Of a DNA stretch of 29,210 bases, positions 7,128-14,425 are shown piece by piece. Origin of the DNA: an uncultured Bacilli bacterium. Its GTDB lineage: Bacteria > Bacillota_I > Bacilli_A > RF39 > UBA660. The position numbers and the translations under genes were made by a program. Position 1 is the first letter of the stretch. The number at the start of each line of letters is the position of its first letter. The notes beneath the pieces are model-generated. The model had not been told where the DNA came from, did no database searches, and saw nothing but the letters and a program-made list of their open reading frames with translations. The stretch is from contig CALVVV010000007.1 in NCBI GenBank assembly GCA_944363995.1, positions 1 through 29,210 of the forward strand. The letters are read 5' to 3'.

Positions 7128-7379
7128 ATGATAGAAAAGATAAAAAAATTAATCGAAAATCCAATTAATGATGCAGGTTATATTTTAGATGATGTTTTAT
7201 ATTTAAAAGAAAACAATAATAATTTTTTAAGAATTATTATTGATAAAAAAGAGAGAATAATTAATGTTAATGATTGTGTTATTGTAAATGAAGTTTTGGA
7301 TCCTATTTTAGATAAAATTGATTTTATTGAAGAAAGTTATATTGTTGATATATGTTCTAAAGAGAAAGGAAGTGAATAA
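7128..7379 (+). CDS. rimP: RimP-like ribosome maturation factor, N-terminal domain only
   Basis: 83 residues from ATG 7128, which follows a strong GGAGGA. RimP acts in late maturation of the 30S subunit and is normally about 150 residues, with an alpha/beta N-terminal domain and an SH3/Sm-like C-terminal domain. Here the N-domain pattern is visible ('IENPINDAGYILDDVLYLKENNNNFLRIIID' ... 'INVNDCVIVNEVLDPILDKIDFIEESYIVDI'). The protein stops where the 'LEVSSPGLDRPL' linker to the second domain should start. The nusA ribosome-binding site is built into the last codons and nusA begins 2 bases later, so the short form looks stable rather than a recent frameshift. Position as first gene of the nusA-infB cluster supports the identity. 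Confidence 0.75.
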   Translation: MIEKIKKLIENPINDAGYILDDVLYLKENNNNFLRIIIDKKERIINVNDCVIVNEVLDPILDKIDFIEESYIVDICSKEKGSE

Positions 7380-7380
7380 A

Positions 7381-8538
7381 ATGGATACAAAAGAATTTAA
7401 AAAAGCCGTTAATTTATTGGTAAAAGAAAAAGGTATTCCCGAAGACGTTATATATGATGCTATGGAATTAGCGTTAACAAGTGCTTATAAAAAAAATTAT
7501 AAATCTTTAACTAATGTTAGAGTTACAATTGATAAAGATTTAGGTGATATTCATGTTTATTCTTACAAAACCGTTGTTTTAGATGAAGAACATGAAGCTT
7601 TAAATCCTATTATGATTGAAGTTGAAGATACAGAATCTTTAGAAGAAGGAGCAATGATTGAAGTTGAAAAGCCTTATATTTATGATTCTAGGATTCATAT
7701 AACTTTAGAAGAAGCAAGAAAAATAGTTCCTGATATTGAAGTTGGCGAAACAATTGAAGAAGAAGTAACCCCTAAAGATTTTGGACGAGTAGCAGCTGCT
7801 ACTGCTAAACAAGTTGTTATTCAAAAAATTAAAGAAGCCGAAAAAGCTATAATTATGGAAGAATTTGCTGACAAACAAGATGAACTAATTACAGGAACAG
7901 TTGCTATGGAAGATGTTAAAAATTATTATATTGATTTAGGAAGAGCTCAAGGTATTTTGCCAAAAACCGAAATTATTCCTGGAGAAATAATAAAAATGGG
8001 TTCTAATATTAAAGTTTATGTTAGTAAAGTGGAAAGCACAAGTAAAGGACCATTTATTCTTTTGTCACGCAATCATTACGGATTTGTTAAAAGATTATTT
8101 GAACTTGAAATACCAGAAATAAGTGAGGGCATTATTTTAATTTATAGTGTAGCACGTGAGGCTGGTATTAGAACCAAAATAGCTGTTTATTCAGAAAAAA
8201 CTAACGTTGATCCAATTGGTTCATGTATTGGTGAAAAAGGAATGAGAATAGCTAATATTTTAAAAGAATTGGGCCCTGAAAAAGTCGATATTGTTGCATA
8301 TACAAATGATAAAGTTGAATTTATTAAAAATGCTTTATCTCCAGCAAAAAATTTAAATGTGTTTATTATTGATGAAAAAAAGCAAGAAGCTTTAGTTGTT
8401 GTTGATAATGATAATTTATCTTTGGCAATTGGTAAAAAAGGTTTAAATGTCAAATTAGCGTCAAGATTAACTAAATATAAATTAGATATAAAAACGATTG
8501 AACAAGCTAAGGAAATGGGAATAAACCTAGTAAAATGA
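7381..8538 (+). CDS. nusA: transcription termination/antitermination factor NusA
   Basis: 385 residues, close to the roughly 370 usual in Bacillota. In order: N-terminal RNA polymerase-binding domain ('EFKKAVNLLVKEKGIPEDVIYDAMELAL'), S1 domain around residues 150-215 ('ITGTVAMEDVKNYYIDLGRAQGILP'), and two KH domains ('DPIGSCIGEKGMRIANILKELGPEKVDIV' and 'LSLAIGKKGLNVKLASRLTKYKLDI'). NusA binds RNA polymerase and modulates pausing, termination and antitermination. I chose ATG 7381, after AAAGGAAG. A longer frame upstream overlaps rimP with no ribosome-binding site. The stop codon overlaps the next start (ATGA), so translation is coupled. Confidence 0.97.
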   Translation: MDTKEFKKAVNLLVKEKGIPEDVIYDAMELALTSAYKKNYKSLTNVRVTIDKDLGDIHVYSYKTVVLDEEHEALNPIMIEVEDTESLEEGAMIEVEKPYIYDSRIHITLEEARKIVPDIEVGETIEEEVTPKDFGRVAAATAKQVVIQKIKEAEKAIIMEEFADKQDELITGTVAMEDVKNYYIDLGRAQGILPKTEIIPGEIIKMGSNIKVYVSKVESTSKGPFILLSRNHYGFVKRLFELEIPEISEGIILIYSVAREAGIRTKIAVYSEKTNVDPIGSCIGEKGMRIANILKELGPEKVDIVAYTNDKVEFIKNALSPAKNLNVFIIDEKKQEALVVVDNDNLSLAIGKKGLNVKLASRLTKYKLDIKTIEQAKEMGINLVK

Positions 8539-8858
8539 AACAAGAATTAATTAAATTGATTGAAATATATAAACCAATAGGAATTGATTGGATGTGTTTT
8601 CAAATAACTAGAAAAAATCCATATTCTTTTCATCACATAAAAAAGCAAGAAAATGGCGGATTATTAATAATCGAAAATGGTGCTATATTGAGTAAAAAAT
8701 CCCATCGTTTATTAAATTGGCTTGAAGAAAAATATCCATTAATATATTTGGATTGGGAAGAATTATTTTTTATAATTAATAAAGCAAGAAATTTTAAATT
8801 ATATGAACAAGAATCTCGTAAATTAAAAAGATTATCTTTAGAATTGAGGTATAAATAA
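8535..8858 (+). CDS. small HNH-like protein inserted between nusA and rnpM
   Basis: A 107-residue protein starting in a 4-base ATGA overlap with nusA and ending in a 1-base overlap with rnpM. The middle reads 'YSFHHIKKQENGGLLIIENG' then 'AILSKKSHRLLNWLEEKYP'. The spacing of His-His-Ile, Gly-Gly, Glu-Asn and Ser-His resembles the beta-beta-alpha-metal core of HNH nucleases (H...N...H). The CxxC zinc pair found in many HNH proteins is missing. The C-terminal 40 residues are basic and helical. I know of no standard member of the nusA-infB cluster with this look; YlxQ (L7Ae-like), usually nearby, does not match. It could be a nuclease, a degenerate domain now used for nucleic-acid binding, or a lineage-specific factor. 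Confidence 0.65.
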   Translation: MKQELIKLIEIYKPIGIDWMCFQITRKNPYSFHHIKKQENGGLLIIENGAILSKKSHRLLNWLEEKYPLIYLDWEELFFIINKARNFKLYEQESRKLKRLSLELRYK

Positions 8859-9115
8859 TGAAAATAAAAAAAATACCAATGCGTTGTTGTGTTGTTACTA
8901 AAGAAAAATTACCTAAACAAGAATTGATACGAATTGTTAAAACCCCAGAACAACGTGTGATTATCGATTTAACTGGCAAAGCAAATGGTCGTGGTGCTTA
9001 TTTAAAAAAAGATTTAACAGTTTTTGAAAAAGCTCAAAAAAGTAAAATTTTAGATCGAATTTTAGAAATTGAGGTTAAGGATGAGATTTATGATGAATTA
9101 AAAAAAATATTATAG
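8858..9115 (+). CDS. rnpM: YlxR/RnpM family RNA-binding protein
   Basis: An 85-residue protein with the YlxR signature: 'KKIPMRCCVVTKEKLPKQELIRIV' and 'DLTGKANGRGAYL'. In Bacillus subtilis this protein binds RNase P RNA and was renamed RnpM (RNase P modulator). The usual length is about 90 residues. It starts in a TAATG overlap with the upstream gene and ends 12 bases before the infB start. The ylxQ gene that usually follows ylxR is absent. Confidence 0.9.
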   Translation: MKIKKIPMRCCVVTKEKLPKQELIRIVKTPEQRVIIDLTGKANGRGAYLKKDLTVFEKAQKSKILDRILEIEVKDEIYDELKKIL

Positions 9116-9127
9116 GAGGTGTTTATT

Positions 9128-11197
9128 ATGATGAGCGTATTAGAATATGCTAATGATGTAAACAAAAGTGTTGGAGAAATTCTAAAAATGTGTGAAGAAT
9201 TAAATATCAAAGTTACTAATGAAACGGATTTATTGACGGAAGAAGATATTGTCATTTTAGATAATGCTGATTTTGAAGCTATGGATGATATTGTTGAAGA
9301 AATAATAGAAACAAAAAATATTAAAGTTGAAGATTCAATCAACAAACAAAAATTAAAGAAAAAACAAGAAATAAAAATAAATAAAAAAGATTTTCAACAA
9401 AAGAAAAAAGAAATGTATAAAAATAGAACTAAATTAATGACTAATACAACTAATGATAAAGTAGTTTTATATAAAGAAAATATGACAATTGGCGATTTAG
9501 CCAATAATTTAGGAGTTAGCGGTGCAGAATTAATTAAAAAATTATTTTCTTTAGGTATTATGGCAACTATTAATAATAGTATTAGTTTTGAAAATGCCGA
9601 AATATTAGTTTTAGAATATAATAAAGAATTAAAAAAAGAGGAAACAGCAGATGTTACTAATTTTGAAGAATATGAAATAATTGATAATGAAACTGATTTA
9701 GTGCAAAGACCACCAATTGTAACTATTATGGGACATGTTGATCATGGTAAAACAACTTTGTTAGATGCCATTCGAAAAACAGATGTTGCTAGTTTAGAAG
9801 CTGGTGGTATTACTCAAGCTATTAGTGCTTACCAAGTTAAAGTTAAAGAAAATTATATAACATTTATTGATACCCCAGGACATGCTGCTTTTACCGAAAT
9901 GCGAGCTAGAGGTGCTAGTATAACTGATATTGTTGTGATTATTATAGCTGCTGATGATGGTATTATGCCACAAACTGAAGAAGTAATTGATCATGCTAAA
10001 GCTGCTAATGTTCCAATTATTGTTGCTATAAATAAAATTGATAAACCAGACGCAAATGTTGAAAGAGTTCTAACACAATTAACAGAGCATGACTTAACTC
10101 CTGAATCTTGGGGTGGTGATACTTTAGTAAGTTTGATTTCTGCAAAAACTGGCGAAGGAATTAGTGATTTATTGGATAATATTTTATTGATTGCAGAAAT
10201 GAATAATTATCGTGCTAATCCTAACCGTTATGCCGTTGGAACGGTCATTGAATCAAGATTAGATAAACATTTAGGACCGATTGTTACAGTATTAGTACAA
10301 AATGGTACTTTAAGATTAGGTGACCCTGTTGTTGTCGGATACGCTTATGGAAAAATAAGAACCTTAAAAGATGATAAAGGTACTAATTTAACTTCAACTA
10401 AATTATCACAACCAGTTGAAATCACTGGTATTAATGAAGTACCTAATGCTGGTGATAAATTTATGGCATTTGAATCAGAAAAAGAAGCTCGTAATATTGC
10501 TATGAAACGGAAAGAAGATTTTAAGATAAAAGAACAAACTCCTAATAAAGCTGTTTCACTTGATGATTTATTTAATAAGATAAAAGATGGTAGTAAAGAA
10601 ATCAATGTTATCATTAAAGCTGATGTTAATGGCAGTTGTGAAGCTGTGAAAAATTCTTTAGAAAAATTAGATATTGAAGGTGTTAAAGTAAATGTTATAA
10701 GAAGCAGTGTTGGCGCAATTAAAGAAAGCGATATTGTTTTAGCTAAAGCTAGCAATGCTATTATTATTGGTTTTAATGTTAGACCCAATAACACTTTAAA
10801 AGAATATGCCAAAGATCAAGGTGTAGAAATAAGATTATATGATATTATTTATAAAGTTGTTGAAGAAATGGAATTAGCGATGAAAGGATTGTTAGATCCT
10901 GTTTATGAAGAACAAATTTTAGGAACTGCAGAAGTAAGAAAAATATTTAAATTTTCTAAAGTTGGAACGATTGCTGGATCATATGTTACAGACGGTATAA
11001 TAAAAAGAGATAGCAAAGCCCGTTTAATTCGTGATGGCGTTGTAGTATATGATGGTAACATCAATTCAATTCAACGCGAAAAAGATTCTGTAAAAGAAGT
11101 AAAAAAAGGCTTAGAATGTGGTATTACAATTGAAAACTATAATGATATTAGAGAAAATGATATCATTGAAGCTTATGAAATGGTGGAGATAAAGTGA
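9128..11197 (+). CDS. infB: translation initiation factor IF-2
   Basis: 689 residues from ATG 9128, with AGGAGG (9114-9119) 8 bases upstream. IF-2 is the GTPase that places initiator tRNA on the 30S subunit and promotes subunit joining. Two short N-terminal IF2_N-type segments (residues 2-50 and about 112-165) are joined by a Lys-rich linker. The G domain follows: 'GHVDHGKT' (202-209), 'DTPGHAAF' (248-255), 'NKID' (302-305) and 'SAKTGEG'. Domains II-IV follow to the C-terminus ('VYDGNINSIQREKDSVKEVKKGLECGI' region). The N-terminal part is short, as is usual in reduced low-GC genomes. The stop overlaps rbfA (GTGA). Confidence 0.98.
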   Translation: MMSVLEYANDVNKSVGEILKMCEELNIKVTNETDLLTEEDIVILDNADFEAMDDIVEEIIETKNIKVEDSINKQKLKKKQEIKINKKDFQQKKKEMYKNRTKLMTNTTNDKVVLYKENMTIGDLANNLGVSGAELIKKLFSLGIMATINNSISFENAEILVLEYNKELKKEETADVTNFEEYEIIDNETDLVQRPPIVTIMGHVDHGKTTLLDAIRKTDVASLEAGGITQAISAYQVKVKENYITFIDTPGHAAFTEMRARGASITDIVVIIIAADDGIMPQTEEVIDHAKAANVPIIVAINKIDKPDANVERVLTQLTEHDLTPESWGGDTLVSLISAKTGEGISDLLDNILLIAEMNNYRANPNRYAVGTVIESRLDKHLGPIVTVLVQNGTLRLGDPVVVGYAYGKIRTLKDDKGTNLTSTKLSQPVEITGINEVPNAGDKFMAFESEKEARNIAMKRKEDFKIKEQTPNKAVSLDDLFNKIKDGSKEINVIIKADVNGSCEAVKNSLEKLDIEGVKVNVIRSSVGAIKESDIVLAKASNAIIIGFNVRPNNTLKEYAKDQGVEIRLYDIIYKVVEEMELAMKGLLDPVYEEQILGTAEVRKIFKFSKVGTIAGSYVTDGIIKRDSKARLIRDGVVVYDGNINSIQREKDSVKEVKKGLECGITIENYNDIRENDIIEAYEMVEIK

Positions 11198-11538
11198 GCA
11201 TTAAAATAGAAAGAATTGCTAGTAACATAGTTAAAGAAATAAGCTATATATTAGCATATGAAGTAAAAGATAATGATATAAAATTTGTGACTGTTACTGA
11301 TTGTAAATTAAGTAGTGATTTAAGTTATGCTAAAATTTATATTACAGTTTTAAATGATGAGAAAAAAGAACAAACCTTAAATGCTTTAAAAGAAGCAAGT
11401 GGATTTATTCGTAAAGAATTAGCTAGTCGTATTGATATTAGGCATACTCCAGAATTAGAATTTGTTTATGATGAATCAATTGACTATGGTAAAAAAATAG
11501 AAGATATTATCGAAAAAATTCATGAAGATGAAAATTAA
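11194..11538 (+). CDS. rbfA: 30S ribosome-binding factor RbfA
   Basis: 114 residues starting at GTG 11194, with GGTGGAGAT just upstream inside infB and a 4-base overlap with the infB stop. The KH-type fold is clear: 'IKIERIASNIVKEISYILAYEVKD', 'FVTVTDCKLSSDLSYAKIYITVL', 'ASGFIRKELASRIDIRHTPELEFVYDESIDYGKKIEDII'. RbfA binds near the 5' end of 16S rRNA in immature 30S subunits. Length is typical. In many Bacillota truB and ribF follow; here the cluster stops. Confidence 0.95.
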   Translation: MSIKIERIASNIVKEISYILAYEVKDNDIKFVTVTDCKLSSDLSYAKIYITVLNDEKKEQTLNALKEASGFIRKELASRIDIRHTPELEFVYDESIDYGKKIEDIIEKIHEDEN

Positions 11539-11870
11539 TATTTGTAAAATTAATTAATAAATTTTATTAAAAAGTATTTATTTAAAAGAGTAGATATAGT
11601 TAATTTAAAATTTATTTAGATGTGGATAAATTTAATATGAAGTATGTGATTTAATAAAAAGTCGCTTACTTTTTTTATTATATAATATAGAATTTATAAT
11701 TGTGTTTAAATAGACTAGTACTATCAAAAATAAAAAGTACCTTCATATTTCATAAAAATAGATAAACACATTATGCTATGATATAACTGGACACGAAAAG
11801 TATTTATTCTATGAGAAAGAAAAAGAAAGTTAATAATATTTATCAATAAATAGAAAAGGAAAAATAAATT
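11539..11870. other. noncoding spacer after rbfA
   Basis: A spacer of 332 bases without an ORF. It holds a DnaA-box-like 9-mer (TGTGGATAA, 11621-11629), a hairpin with T-tract at 11652-11680, and a TGATATAAC extended -10-like element at 11779-11787. The last was probably the promoter of the Fic pseudogene that follows. Confidence 0.5.
11652..11680 (+). terminator. terminator candidate for the rimP-rbfA operon
   Basis: AAAAAGT (11656-11662) and ACTTTTT (11668-11674) form a 7-bp stem around the loop CGCTT, followed by more T residues. A flanking TAAT/ATTA extends the symmetry. It lies about 115 bases past the rbfA stop. The stem is AT-rich, so strength is uncertain. Confidence 0.4.
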
Positions 11871-12540
11871 ATGGAAACAAATTTAATTGAACCAAAGAGC
11901 AAAAAGTATTTATTGCGAAAAGAAATATAGTTGATTATATTTGGAAAAGTGCAAATTTAGAGGGAATTGCAGTTACATATTCTGAAACACAAGCAATATA
12001 TGATGGTGGTATTGTTAATGGATTAACAGTTGATAAGATTATTGCAATTAATAATTTAAAATATGCTTGGAAATTTATACTTGAAAATGAAGGCATAGAA
12101 TATGATTATAAAACATTATGTTAAATTTATAAATTAACTTGTGATAAATTAGTTTTAAATCAAGAATTAGGTAGAATTAGAACTACATCTGTAAATATAG
12201 GTAGTACTAGTTGGAAACCACAAATTCCTATTGAAAGTCAAAAAAAAGAGGAACTAGAACAATTACTAAATCAACCTGAAAAACAGAAGTATCTATTGAA
12301 ATAATGTTATAGATAATGAGAAGATAAATGTTTATTGATGGTAATAAACGTGTAGCAATGCTGTTTGCCAAGAAAATAATGATAGATAATGGTTGTGGTA
12401 TTATATTAATAGCTCAAGAATTGCAATCAACATTTTATGAAAACTTATTAAGTTCTATCAATCAGGTAATAATACTGATTTAAAACAATGGATTTATGAT
12501 AATTGATGGAATTGATTTAAATGATAAACAATTGCATTAG
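11871..12540 (+). pseudogene. Fic/DOC-family protein, decayed
   Basis: Translated in pieces, this region gives a clear Fic-family protein broken by frameshifts and stops. ATG 11871 follows AAAAGGAAAA. A frameshift comes near 11890-11910, then 'NIVDYIWKSANLEGIAVTYS' and 'INNLKYAWKFILEN' (from 11930). A TAA occurs at about 12122, then 'LGRIRTTSVNIGSTSWKPQI'. Another frameshift and two stops precede 'MFIDGNKRVAMLFAKKIMID' (from 12328), the Fic core motif. Another shift gives 'LIKFYQSGNNTDLKQWIYDN', then a final shift to 'IDGIDLNDKQLH'. Intact relatives transfer AMP or similar groups to proteins, or act as toxins. At least four in-frame stops and about four shifts rule out function and sequencing error. 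Confidence 0.88.
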
Positions 12541-12766
12541 AGATGGCAAAAATTGATATTATAATTTAAGGTATAGTGGTGCTGGATATATTATTTATGA
12601 AAATGATATATAAAAAGAAAAATAATTAAATGGAATAAATTATATAAAATTAATCAATTAAAGTATAAAAAACGCTTGTTAAGTTTCAATAGTTTTAAAG
12701 GTTATATTAAGTATTTAATAAAATTTATATAATAAAATTAATAATAGTATTTTATTTTTTAACAAT

Positions 12767-12800
12767 GAATAATGGTTAAATTTAATTATTCTTTTTTTTT
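12767..12800 (+). terminator. terminator-like hairpin before gpmI
   Basis: GAATAAT (12767-12773) pairs with ATTATTC (12785-12791) around an 11-base loop, followed at once by nine T residues. It sits before the gpmI promoter, where it would block read-through from the pseudogene region. There is only one G-C pair. Confidence 0.4.
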
Positions 12801-12814
12801 ATCTAAAAATATAG

Positions 12815-12820
12815 TATAAT
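12815..12820 (+). promoter_or_regulatory. -10 element for gpmI
   Basis: TATAAT 22 bases upstream of the start codon, preceded by 'ATAG' and a T-rich tract where a -35 would lie. No clear -35 hexamer is seen. Confidence 0.45.
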
Positions 12821-12841
12821 AATAATAGGAGTTGATTTTAA

Positions 12842-14329
12842 GTGAAACCATTATTATTATGTATATTGGATGGAGTAGGAATTAATAAAAATGTTAAAGG
12901 TAATGCTTATAAATTAGCCAATACCCCTAATTTAGATAAATTATTTAAAACATATCCTAATTCAAAATTAGAGGCAAGTGGTGAATTAGTAGGATTACCT
13001 AAAGGACAGATGGGAAATAGTGAAGTAGGGCATTCTAATATTGGAGCAGGCAGAATAGTTTATCAAAGTATTCAATATATTAATCAAGAGATAAAAAATA
13101 AAAATTTTAATAAAAATAAAAAAATATTAGATATTTTTGATTATGTAAAACAAAACAATAGTAAATTACATTTAATGGGGTTAGTTAGTGATGGCGGTGT
13201 TCATTCATCTTTAAATCATCTACAAGCCTTGATTAATTTATGTTATAAAAATAAAGTTGATTTTTATTTACATATTTTCACTGATGGTAGAGATACATTA
13301 CCTAATAGTAGTTTATCTTATATTGAATCATTAGATTTAAAAAATGGCGTTATAGCAAGCATTAGTGGGCGATATTATGCTATGGATAGAGATAATAGAT
13401 ATGATAGAATTGAAAAAGCTTATGATGTTATAACTGGTAATTCAGATAGTAAATATATAAATGTTAAAGAAGCTATAAAATCAAATTATGAGAATAATAT
13501 AACTGATGAATTTATTTTACCAGGATTGATTAATGGTGATGGTATAATAAATGATAATGATGGAGTTATTTTCTTTAATTTTAGGCCAGATCGTTTAAGA
13601 GAATTAGGAAGTGCTTTAAGTAATAAAAATTTCAAAGGCTTTAAAAGAAAAAAAGAAGTTAATATAAGACTTCTAACCATGATGCCTGTTAGTGATGAAG
13701 TTATAAATGATACGATATACGATTTAAACGAAATAGTTAATCCTTTTGGTGAATATATTTCTAATTTAGGTTATAAACAATTAAGAATTGCCGAAACTGA
13801 AAAGTATGCTCATGTTACTTATTTTTTTGACGGTGGTAAAGAATTAGAACTAAAAAACTGTGATCGTATTTTAATTCCTTCACCTAAAGTAGCTACTTAT
13901 GATTTAAAACCAGAAATGAGTGCATATGAAATAACAGATACATTATTAGAAAAACTAGAAAACTATGAAGTCATTATTTTAAATTTTGCTAATGGTGATA
14001 TGGTAGGTCATACTGGTAATTTAGATGCAGCTATTAAAGCTGTGGAAACATTAGACGAATGTGTAGGTAGATTATATGAAAAAATTATTAATTTAAATGG
14101 TACAATGATTATCACAGCCGATCATGGTAATTGTGAAGAAATGATTGATAATAATAATAATATTTTAACTAGTCATACAACAAATAAGGTACCATTTTTA
14201 ATAACTAAAGACTGTAAAATAAAAAATGGTAAATTAGGTGATATTGCTCCAACTCTTGTTTATTTATTAAATGAAAAAATACCTAAAGAAATGACTGGAG
14301 AAGTTTTAATTGAAAGAGAAACTAACTAA
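12842..14329 (+). CDS. gpmI: 2,3-bisphosphoglycerate-independent phosphoglycerate mutase
   Basis: 495 residues, close to the roughly 510 of the family. The GTG start at 12842 is supported by AGGAG (12827-12831). It interconverts 3- and 2-phosphoglycerate in glycolysis, using two Mn2+ and a phosphoserine intermediate. Motifs seen: 'LLCILDGVGIN' (metal Asp10), 'GQMGNSEVGHSNIGAGR' with the nucleophile Ser60, 'FTDGRDT', 'SGRYYAMDRDNRYDR' (substrate-binding arginines), 'NFRPDR', 'ANGDMVGHTG' and 'TADHGNCEEM' (metal ligands), and the closing 'SHTTNKVPF...GDIAPTLVYLL'. It heads a probable three-gene unit. No other glycolytic genes are nearby. Confidence 0.97.
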   Translation: MKPLLLCILDGVGINKNVKGNAYKLANTPNLDKLFKTYPNSKLEASGELVGLPKGQMGNSEVGHSNIGAGRIVYQSIQYINQEIKNKNFNKNKKILDIFDYVKQNNSKLHLMGLVSDGGVHSSLNHLQALINLCYKNKVDFYLHIFTDGRDTLPNSSLSYIESLDLKNGVIASISGRYYAMDRDNRYDRIEKAYDVITGNSDSKYINVKEAIKSNYENNITDEFILPGLINGDGIINDNDGVIFFNFRPDRLRELGSALSNKNFKGFKRKKEVNIRLLTMMPVSDEVINDTIYDLNEIVNPFGEYISNLGYKQLRIAETEKYAHVTYFFDGGKELELKNCDRILIPSPKVATYDLKPEMSAYEITDTLLEKLENYEVIILNFANGDMVGHTGNLDAAIKAVETLDECVGRLYEKIINLNGTMIITADHGNCEEMIDNNNNILTSHTTNKVPFLITKDCKIKNGKLGDIAPTLVYLLNEKIPKEMTGEVLIERETN

Positions 14330-14420
14330 AATATTTATAATAGTTAGTATAATATTTTTAAGTTTTATGGTGTTTTTTTACGTTGGAAGATTTATTTACT
14401 TTTATTTTACAATGAGGTGA
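14310..14420 (+). CDS. possible 36-aa single-pass membrane microprotein
   Basis: An ORF too short for ordinary gene calling. It would start at TTG 14310, with GGAG at 14297-14300 (9-base spacing) inside the end of gpmI, and end at TGA 14418-14420, inside the ribosome-binding site of the next gene. The product would have a basic start ('KEKLTK'), one long hydrophobic helix ('IFIIVSIIFLSFMVFFYVG') and a basic aromatic end ('RFIYFYFTMR'). It fills the whole gpmI-glycosidase gap and overlaps gpmI out of frame. It could instead be the N-terminal remnant of a membrane-anchored protein, or a chance frame in T-rich DNA. Confidence 0.4.
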   Translation: MKEKLTKIFIIVSIIFLSFMVFFYVGRFIYFYFTMR

Positions 14421-14425
14421 TTAGT

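Noticed and set aside
8187..8543. Long minus-strand frames opposite nusA, infB, dusB and recA-operon genes
   Set aside because: They lack ribosome-binding sites, have low-complexity Ser/Ile-rich translations, and lie entirely opposite well-identified genes.
14321..14348. A terminator directly after gpmI (ACTAACTA/TAGTTAGT)
   Set aside because: The stem has a 12-base loop, only two G-C pairs and no uninterrupted T-run, and the coupled frames across it suggest read-through.
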